Assembly: GCA_024277285.1 (NCBI GenBank)
Contig: JAJRVM010000027.1
Location: forward strand, 1-10,793
DNA: 10,793 nt
Origin: Planctomycetota bacterium
Lineage (GTDB): Bacteria > Planctomycetota > Planctomycetia > Pirellulales > Pirellulaceae
Direction: 5' to 3'
Shown: positions 6,016-10,793 of the stretch, piece after piece
Position numbering within the stretch: position 1 is the stretch's first letter
How the letters are laid out: every line of letters begins with the position of its first letter
Translations under genes and position numbers: made by a program
The notes under the pieces: model-generated
Databases searched by the model: none
What the model saw: only the letters and a program-made list of their open reading frames with translations
Told to the model about the DNA's origin: nothing

Positions 6016-7131
6016 ATGATTCATAAATCACGATTCTTGACGACACCGGCTCTCACACTGGCTGTGATGATCGTTACGTCATTCGGCTGCAACTATCGTC
6101 AGCTTGCCAAGCCGAATGTCAGCCAGATCATGCATTGGCCGTTTGTACCATCCAATTCGGTTGGTCAGTTGGACGCAGGATGCGATCGTGCCGTTGTCGA
6201 ACCGGCATGTTACGGCTACCACCCGACGTGCTGGCGTCCGTGGCCGGAAGGGTGTGACGACTGCCTGGAGCAAGCGCCGGCCGGGTGCATGCCATCGATG
6301 GGACCGCCGGAAGAGATGATGATCCCTCAGGAGGCCGAGGTACCGCTGCAGCCGCTGATGGAAGACGATCTGAAACAGCTGCCGGACGCGCCCCAGCCGC
6401 CGAAGGCAGCCGAGAGTCTGTTGAAAAAGCAGACGACCGTGCCGCAGTACCCCAAAACAAGTCCGGCGAAGAAAGCCGTTCCGAAGCCGACGCCGAAGAA
6501 GCCGCTGCCACCCGCTCCCGTGAAGACCGACAAGAAATCGGCAGCGGCAGCGACACCAGCCGCCAAACCTGCGCCGAAACCCGGTGCGACGAAGCCTGTG
6601 CCGGCTCTGCCCAAGCTACCGGCGATCCCGACCAGAAAACCGAAAGTCACTCCGGCGGTTCCCGCCGTTCCGACACCGGTCAAAAAAGGCGAGGGCACCA
6701 AGGACAAGCAGCTGAAAAACAGCGGAATGCCGAGCGACCTGTTTCGTGTTCCCGTGCCCAACGGGAAAACACAGCTGGAAGCACTTCCGGTCGGTATCCC
6801 GAAAAGCTTGGAGAATCCACGTGTGTGGACGGGAACGGCCCAGGTTCGGCCGCCAGTCAGTAAACGCGTTCGCACGTCACTTCAGCGCGTGGCAAAGCGA
6901 CAGCCGGAAATGAAAACCAAACGGCAGAAACTCGGCAGTCGTGGCCTGCTCGCCAAAAGGACTTTCACGCCGATCCGGTACGGGGACTATATCGACACGG
7001 CCGATCATCCACTGCCGGTGTCCACGAAGCTTCGACGGGAAGAGCCGACGATGGACGTCATTCCCGTGACGGCGACGCGAAAAATCCACGCCGCTGTAAG
7101 CGACGACCCCAACTGGCAATTCCAACGCTGA
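6016..7131 (+). CDS. Pro/Lys/Ala-rich lipoprotein with Cys-rich WRPWP motif
   Basis: I choose the ATG at 6016 (371 residues); a GTG at 6004 would add four. The signal peptide ends in a lipobox-like TSFGC (C25). After it comes a short Cys-rich domain holding CYGYHPTCWRPWPEGC (65-80) with further cysteines at 56, 83 and 91. A long, probably disordered linker rich in Pro, Lys and Ala (about 127-240) follows, then a basic C-terminal part with Arg/Lys clusters (about 280-320) ending in WQFQR. The GYxPTCWRPWPE element recurs, in my recollection, in exported planctomycete proteins of unknown function. Its position 72 bp after the export gene suggests a shared transcript and a periplasmic or outer-membrane accessory role in polysaccharide export. 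The basic linker could bind an acidic polymer (inference). Two hairpins follow the stop. Confidence 0.85.
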   Translation: MIHKSRFLTTPALTLAVMIVTSFGCNYRQLAKPNVSQIMHWPFVPSNSVGQLDAGCDRAVVEPACYGYHPTCWRPWPEGCDDCLEQAPAGCMPSMGPPEEMMIPQEAEVPLQPLMEDDLKQLPDAPQPPKAAESLLKKQTTVPQYPKTSPAKKAVPKPTPKKPLPPAPVKTDKKSAAAATPAAKPAPKPGATKPVPALPKLPAIPTRKPKVTPAVPAVPTPVKKGEGTKDKQLKNSGMPSDLFRVPVPNGKTQLEALPVGIPKSLENPRVWTGTAQVRPPVSKRVRTSLQRVAKRQPEMKTKRQKLGSRGLLAKRTFTPIRYGDYIDTADHPLPVSTKLRREEPTMDVIPVTATRKIHAAVSDDPNWQFQR

Positions 7132-7152
7132 ACGCGATCGAATCGGCACCCA

Positions 7153-7202
7153 CCTTGGCCGAAGGCGATGTTCACCAACAAGCGTTTGGCCTTCGGCCAA
7201 GG
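7153..7202 (+). terminator. 14-bp perfect inverted repeat after the lipoprotein gene
   Basis: CCTTGGCCGAAGGC (7153-7166) and GCCTTCGGCCAAGG (7189-7202) are exact inverted copies with a 22-nt loop. The right arm region can also fold on itself (TTGGCC TTC GGCCAA, 7186-7200). It starts 21 bp after the stop codon. There is no T-run, so it may be a factor-dependent terminator, 3'-end stabiliser or a protein site. Confidence 0.5.
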
Positions 7203-7242
7203 ACGTGGTGCACGGTCATGGTCCTGATGTGGTTGCATTGAC

Positions 7243-7258
7243 CCCGCCGTTAGGCGGG
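7243..7258 (+). terminator. Compact GC hairpin, second stem after the lipoprotein gene
   Basis: CCCGCC (7243-7248) and GGCGGG (7253-7258) form a 6-bp GC stem with a GTTA loop. The following bases are AAAGTTTG, not a proper T-run. Together with the larger inverted repeat just upstream it probably marks the 3' boundary of the export operon. Confidence 0.4.
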
Positions 7259-7732
7259 AAAGTTTGAATGGCGGTCGACTAAGATTGTAAGTTCTACTTT
7301 CCTGGTCATCTCGTTGACGCGTGCACTCGCCTGTCGCTCACGGATTTTTGGCGCGAAACGAGGAAGAATATCGCGTGCGTCTTCTGAATGCTCGGCCGAT
7401 CCTCGCGGGCATTTTCGTGAGAGAACCGTTCGTTTTATCCGAACGACCGTTCTATCCAGAACTCCAATTCCAGCAAAATACTTAGGCCCGCAAACTTCTT
7501 CTAAAGCACCGAACTTGACACGGCGTCAGGGCGACCTAGGTTTCAGGTGAACGGTCCATGGTTTGGTCAGAACCCTCGCCCGGTCGCTTGTCAATTTTCT
7601 CATTCGGTACGAAAGCTGCACTTGTGAACCCGTGACAGTCAGTCACGGAGGAGATCGCGCTTGTCACTGCTGCCTGGGGCTTCATCTCGGGCGGCGCGGG
7701 GAGATACGCGAGCAGCTTAAAGGAGTATGCCC
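7259..7732 (+). promoter_or_regulatory. 474-bp upstream region of the first acyltransferase gene, with promoter-like boxes and a dyad operator
   Basis: No gene is supported here. TTGACA (7515-7520) followed after 16 bp by TAGGTT (7537-7542) could be a housekeeping promoter, the -10 being poor. A perfect dyad CCGTGAC-AGTCA-GTCACGG occupies 7630-7648, downstream of that promoter, and looks like an operator or a leader hairpin. Further upstream CGTTCG and CGAACG (near 7428-7445) form another short inverted repeat, flanked by two copies of ACCGTTC. GCTGC (7669-7673) and GCAGC (7712-7716) could pair just before the ribosome binding site. Confidence 0.4.
7721..7725 (+). promoter_or_regulatory. Ribosome binding site deciding the acyltransferase 1 start
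   Basis: AGGAG (within TAAAGGAGT) lies 7 nt before the ATG at 7733 but only 1 nt before the in-frame ATG at 7727. The spacing makes 7733 the true start. Confidence 0.8.
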
Positions 7733-8494
7733 ATGTCGCATGCCATCGCCCTTGCTCCAGCCGTACGTAAACCGAAGGATCCGCCGGTCTACGCGGTGGG
7801 TCAAACCGCATCGGAGCGTGAAACGGCTTTTCAGTTGGTCTACCAATCGTACTTGCGGTCGGGTCTTTGTCGCCGGAATCGGCACGCCATGCGAGTGACT
7901 CCGTACCACTTATTGCCGACAACGACCGTATTCAACGCTTTCGTGGCGGACACCGTTGTTTCGACGATGACACTGATCGAGGACGGGGACCTGGGGATTC
8001 CGATGGAATCGATGTATGCCGACCAGATTGCCGAACGTCGAGCGGCGGGGCTACGGGTTGGTGAGGTCTCCTGTTTGGCGGACCGGCGGAGCAATTGCCG
8101 ACGGTTCCTGGACGTCTTTTGCAAACTAGCTCGATTGATGGCCCAATACGCAAGGTTTCACGGCCTGGATCAACTGCTGGTTGTTGTCCATCCTCGGCAC
8201 GCGCGATTCTACGAGCGGTTTCTCGGTTTCCAGCCGATTGGCGGACTGACCGAATGCCCGCACGTTCAGAATAATCCGGCCGTTGCGTTGTGTCTGGATT
8301 TTGCACAGGTTGATCGCGAGCCACCGGACTGTTACGACAGTTTTTTTGGCATGCCCATTCCGGCAGACGAGTTGACTCGGCCCAGACTCAGTGCTCGCGA
8401 ACTGGTTCGTTTGGGCGAGCTGGTGGACGACTGCTTTGAGCAAGCAGACACGATGCATCACTCCAGTACCGAGCCGCGAGTCTGTACCGTGTAG
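7733..8494 (+). CDS. FeeM-like N-acyl amino acid synthase / exosortase-associated acyltransferase, copy 1
   Basis: This 253-residue protein matches the GNAT-fold family that includes FeeM-type N-acyl amino acid synthases and the PEP-CTERM/exosortase-associated acyltransferases, relatives of LuxI-type autoinducer synthases. Visible landmarks: an N-terminal FQLVYQSYL helix (33-41), the R-x-T-P-Y-H-L-LPTTTVFNA segment (54-69), the STMTLIEDGDLGIPMESMY strand and turn (77-95), GEVSCLA (110-116), a hydrophobic helix (126-141), the highly characteristic VVHPRHARFYERFLGF (151-166), and a final NPAVALCLDF strand (181-190). FeeM enzymes join a fatty acyl group from acyl carrier protein to an amino acid; the substrate here cannot be told. 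A strong AGGAG ribosome binding site supports the start. No signal peptide, so cytoplasmic. About 60 residues after the GNAT core form a divergent tail. It is one of two paralogues. Confidence 0.88.
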   Translation: MSHAIALAPAVRKPKDPPVYAVGQTASERETAFQLVYQSYLRSGLCRRNRHAMRVTPYHLLPTTTVFNAFVADTVVSTMTLIEDGDLGIPMESMYADQIAERRAAGLRVGEVSCLADRRSNCRRFLDVFCKLARLMAQYARFHGLDQLLVVVHPRHARFYERFLGFQPIGGLTECPHVQNNPAVALCLDFAQVDREPPDCYDSFFGMPIPADELTRPRLSARELVRLGELVDDCFEQADTMHHSSTEPRVCTV

Positions 8495-8555
8495 GCGGAT
8501 GCGGCAAACGCGAGAATGCAAAGCGAACAGTGATTCGCAGTGCACATAGCAATGT

Positions 8556-9067
8556 GCTCGGCAAGCGGGACATACCGGGACCACCGAGCGATCAAGGTCG
8601 CCGTTTTCATTTCACATTTGTCATTTCCCACTTTGCACTTTGCACTTCGATCGTAGGCCGGTCGCGCAGTAGCGAAACCGGTCCGAGTTGCAGCTCCAGA
8701 CCTCTTGCGGCGTCTTGGATTACGCCCGGTCCCGCTCGGCAAGCGGGACCCACCCGGACCGCCCACGATCAATGCCGCCGTTTTCATTTCACATTTTGCA
8801 CTTTGCATTTACCACTTTGCATTTTGCATTTCCCACTTTGCACTTCGATCGTAGGCCGGTCCGGCAGTAGTGAAACCGGTCCGGGTTGCAGCTCCAGACC
8901 TCTTGCGGCGTCTTGGATTACGCCCGGTCCCGCTCGGCAAGCGGGACCCACCCGGTCCACCTTGCGACGAAAGCCCCCGTTTTCCTTTCACATTTTGCAT
9001 TTTGCATTCCCCACTTTGCACTTTGTACTTTGCATTTACCACTTACCATTTACCACTTACCATTTAC
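8556..9067 (+). repeat. Long repeats with three phased CAYTTNN heptad arrays
   Basis: Three successive units start with GCTCGGCAAGCGGGA at 8556, 8734 and 8932 (periods 178 and 198 bp). Each contains a pyrimidine-rich array with a strict 7-bp period (CATTTTG, CACTTTG, CATTTAC, CATTTCC and similar): 6 heptads at 8608-8649, 9 at 8785-8847 and 12 at 8984-9067. Between arrays is a conserved block (GATCGTAGGCCGGTC...TTGCAGCTCCAGACC...GGATTACGCC), nearly identical in the two complete copies. It ends in a 9-bp hairpin GGTCCCGCT/AGCGGGACC (8728-8750, 8926-8948). The size difference between units comes mainly from heptad number. No coding potential is credible; the element fills the gap between the two acyltransferase genes. 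Confidence 0.9.
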
Positions 9068-9323
9068 CTCCTCGTCCATCTTCTGGCTAAGTCGTTTCGG
9101 CACACCCGAGCTATGGATGCAACCCGTTATCTCTATAGTGTTTATGGCGATTGTGGATATGCTCGGTTCAACCGGGTTACTGCTATTGACGCCCTTACCA
9201 GGCTCACGTACTCTCGCCGTCCCGCCATCATTTGGCAGGGCGAAGTCAGGCTGGGTTTGGATAATCCAGCGGCTTGACGATCCGAGGGGTAGGATAGCGT
9301 TTCGTGAACGTACGAGGATTCGC
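9068..9323 (+). other. Upstream region of acyltransferase 2, no gene seen
   Basis: The frame of the second acyltransferase is open back into the heptad repeats, but this stretch reads as non-coding: it has no recognisable domain and its upstream part is repeat DNA. TTGACG at 9274-9279 with TAGCGT 15 bp further on is a poor promoter candidate. GAGG (9314-9317) is the ribosome binding site for the ATG at 9324. Confidence 0.5.
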
Positions 9324-10124
9324 ATGGATAGCGAACTAGATCAGCGTCCGCCTGGTGAAAATGCTGCGACGCCGCGTCCCGTGGGTCGACACATCGCGGT
9401 GATGTGCCGGGACGATCTCGGCAAAGCGGCTCGATTGGAGACGGGCATCGCTCAGGACCGCGAGCAGTTGCACGCATGTTTTCGCCTGGTCTACGAGAAC
9501 TACGTGTCGCTGAAGTACATCGTGCCCAGTCAGGCGGAAATGATGTACCAGCGTACGTTCGGGCTGCCCACGAGTCGTACAATTGTTGCTCGGGATTCCG
9601 ATCGACGGATTACCGGGACACTGACTGTTGTGGGCGATAATTCGTTGGGTCTGCAGATCGAGACGACGTATTCGGACGAAGTGGACGCGTTGCGCGCCGG
9701 CGGATGTCGTTTGGCCGAGGTGACGTGTCTGGCAACGCATTCCGATCGGACGACTGATATATCAGTGTTTTTCGCATTGACCCGGTTCCTTTTCCAATAT
9801 GCGACGTGGGCCGGATACAGCGACCTGTTGTTGGCGATCCATCCTCGTCACGCGCGGGTCTACACGCGATTCTTCGGAGCGGTTCAGTTTGGCCCCGTTC
9901 GACCCCATCGGTTGGTGCGTGGCAGTCCGGCGGTCGCCTGTCGGATCGACTTACAGCGTGCCGTGCAGTACATCTCGCCGGTAATTCGCGGCTGGTATGT
10001 TGACGACCGCATAACGCCCGGTTTGTTCGAGACGCCTGCGATGCGTCTTGCCGACCACAAGCACTTTTGTGCCCAGGTCGGGTTACCTTTCGTTCCCGGC
10101 CAGTCCACGGATAAAGCTGCTTGA
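9324..10124 (+). CDS. FeeM-like N-acyl amino acid synthase / exosortase-associated acyltransferase, copy 2
   Basis: The 266-residue call starts at ATG 9324, 6 nt after GAGG; the open frame extends upstream into repeat DNA and is not believed. The protein aligns along its length with copy 1: FRLVYENYV (53-61), ITGTLTVVGDNSLGLQIETTY (96-116), AEVTCLA (131-137), a hydrophobic helix (147-160), AIHPRHARVYTRFFGA (171-186) and SPAVACRIDL (201-210). It has about 20 extra N-terminal residues before the domain. Differences from copy 1 at family-typical sites are visible: the usual G-(I/L)-P-M-(D/E) turn is GLQIE here, and the LGF after the HPRH motif is FGA. This suggests a changed acyl or amino-acid preference, though activity is probably kept because the HPRH motif and the EV(S/T)CLA strand remain. 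The tail (211-266) differs entirely from copy 1. It is cytoplasmic and probably acts with the regulator encoded next. Confidence 0.86.
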   Translation: MDSELDQRPPGENAATPRPVGRHIAVMCRDDLGKAARLETGIAQDREQLHACFRLVYENYVSLKYIVPSQAEMMYQRTFGLPTSRTIVARDSDRRITGTLTVVGDNSLGLQIETTYSDEVDALRAGGCRLAEVTCLATHSDRTTDISVFFALTRFLFQYATWAGYSDLLLAIHPRHARVYTRFFGAVQFGPVRPHRLVRGSPAVACRIDLQRAVQYISPVIRGWYVDDRITPGLFETPAMRLADHKHFCAQVGLPFVPGQSTDKAA

Positions 10125-10514
10125 GCACTGCCCTTAAGCGCGCAGCAGACTGCCCCTCGCATTTTGCCGGCGCTCTGTTCTCTCTGCTTCCTCCTGTTCA
10201 CGTTCTTCCGCTAGTGTGTCTTGGGTCGATGGCACCGTGGCCCGTGGGAAGCCAAAGGTGCCGCGTCAGGAAAACTGTGTACCGAGTTGGAGTTAATTGC
10301 CACCGATGGCATTGGGTATCTTCCAGGCACGCGTTCTACCCCTAAATCAGCTACCCTAAAGTACCTAACTCATATTCCTTGTGTTATTTCTCATGTTGCC
10401 GTAGAATCACAGGCACTATCTATTCGCAAGCACCGTTCGTTGTGCGGGATCTTGGCATTTATCGATTGTCGGCCGGTGGAAGGCGAAGCACTTTGATTTT
10501 GTTGGGGCCAAAAT
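10125..10514 (+). other. 390-bp gap before the response regulator, with a stem-loop
   Basis: No convincing gene. GGCACC (10231-10236) and GGTGCC (10257-10262) enclose a nested GGC/GCC pair and could fold as a stem-loop about 105 bp after the acyltransferase stop. TGCCA-CCGA-TGGCA (10298-10311) is a small dyad. The A+T-rich part around 10330-10440 may hold the regulator's promoter; TTGCCG with TCTATT 17 bp later is only a 4/6 plus 4/6 match. Confidence 0.4.
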
Positions 10515-10793
10515 ATGCCACCCGCTATTCACTTGGGGGTTGTGCATCGCAGTCGCCTTTTCCGCGAGTGTCTTGCGACTGCGCTGTCTGCTGATCCCGA
10601 TTTTCGTGTCACGCAGTTCGAGCATACCAGCGGCCCTTTGCTGGGCGAGCTGGAGGCGGACGTTTGGATTGTCGACCTTGGGTTACCGGGCGAGCAGGCT
10701 ATTGAGATGATCCAACAGTTTCGCGACCGGGGGTGTTCGACCAAGGTGATTGCGTTGATCTCTGCCGTGGCAGACGAAGCGATCGTGCAGTGT
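10515..10793 (+). CDS. NarL/FixJ-type response regulator receiver domain, atypical (3' end outside window)
   Basis: The ATG at 10515 opens a frame that runs off the window after 93 codons. The visible part is a receiver-like domain: strand 1 at IHLGVVH (5-11), a helix LFRECLATALSADPDF (15-30), the phospho-acceptor strand ADVWIVDLGLPGEQA (48-62) with D54 as the likely phosphorylation site, helix 3 with AIEMIQQFRDRG (62-73), and KVIALIS (77-83) with S83 at the conserved Ser/Thr place. NarL-family regulators normally have an Asp-Asp or Asp-Glu pair after strand 1 (VDDHxLFREGL). Here that place reads VVHRSRLFRECL, so the acidic metal-binding pair is replaced by His-Arg. A C-terminal LuxR-type helix-turn-helix is expected by family but lies beyond the window. 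Being next to the acyltransferases it may regulate, or respond to, their product (inference). Confidence 0.78.
   Translation, partial: MPPAIHLGVVHRSRLFRECLATALSADPDFRVTQFEHTSGPLLGELEADVWIVDLGLPGEQAIEMIQQFRDRGCSTKVIALISAVADEAIVQC

Noticed and set aside
6285..6863. Open frames on both strands within the lipoprotein gene (6285-6863 plus, 6327-6875 minus)
   Set aside because: They lie over the Pro/Lys/Ala-rich linker whose GC-rich codons open all frames; the main frame has the signal peptide, lipobox and Cys motif.
7630..7648. Classical lux box upstream of acyltransferase 1
   Set aside because: The dyad lacks the ACCTGT-type half-site of LuxR-family AHL operators; it is kept only as an unassigned operator or hairpin.
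8886..9323. N-terminal extension of acyltransferase 2 into the repeats
   Set aside because: The upstream frame translates heptad repeat DNA, and a GAGG site precedes the ATG at 9324, where similarity to the paralogue can begin.

Overview
The window looks like chromosomal DNA from a planctomycete, probably of the Pirellulaceae. The reasons are a moderately high G+C content, mostly weak Shine-Dalgarno sites, a Cys-rich lipoprotein carrying the GYxPTCWRPWPE motif I associate with this phylum, a two-domain Wza-like lipoprotein of planctomycete type, and large amounts of intergenic repeat DNA. This assignment comes from recognising families by eye, not from a search.

Layout. Positions 1-1166 (minus) encode a multi-pass membrane protein with at least two, probably three, successive VanZ-like units, cut by the window edge. 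Positions 1527-1697 (minus) hold a 56-aa soluble protein. A 510-bp divergent region leads into a small secreted protein (2208-2606, plus), whose GC-rich leader vaguely resembles a GEMM-I/c-di-GMP aptamer. A tandem array of palindromic repeats (2645-3093) separates it from a convergent pair on the minus strand: a DUF218/YdcF-like membrane protein (3127-3918), overlapped at its start by a 58-aa one-helix membrane protein (3890-4066). A 790-bp gap, containing a possible 20-codon leader ORF, precedes a plus-strand pair: a Wza-type polysaccharide export lipoprotein (4858-5943) and the Pro/Lys-rich WRPWP lipoprotein (6016-7131). Two hairpins follow. Then come two paralogous GNAT-fold proteins of the FeeM / exosortase-associated acyltransferase type (7733-8494 and 9324-10124). 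They are separated by large repeats built on a 7-bp CAYTTNN period. The window ends in a NarL-type receiver domain (10515 onward) whose usual acidic pair is missing.

Taken together this is an envelope/exopolysaccharide locus (VanZ-like, YdcF-like, Wza-like and lipoproteins) next to a candidate acyl-amino-acid signalling module (two FeeM-like synthases and a response regulator). The gene calls for the export protein, the DUF218 protein and the two acyltransferases are firm. That they form one functional system is inference from gene order. No exosortase, PEP-CTERM protein, glycosyltransferase, tRNA, rRNA, IS element or CRISPR array was seen.
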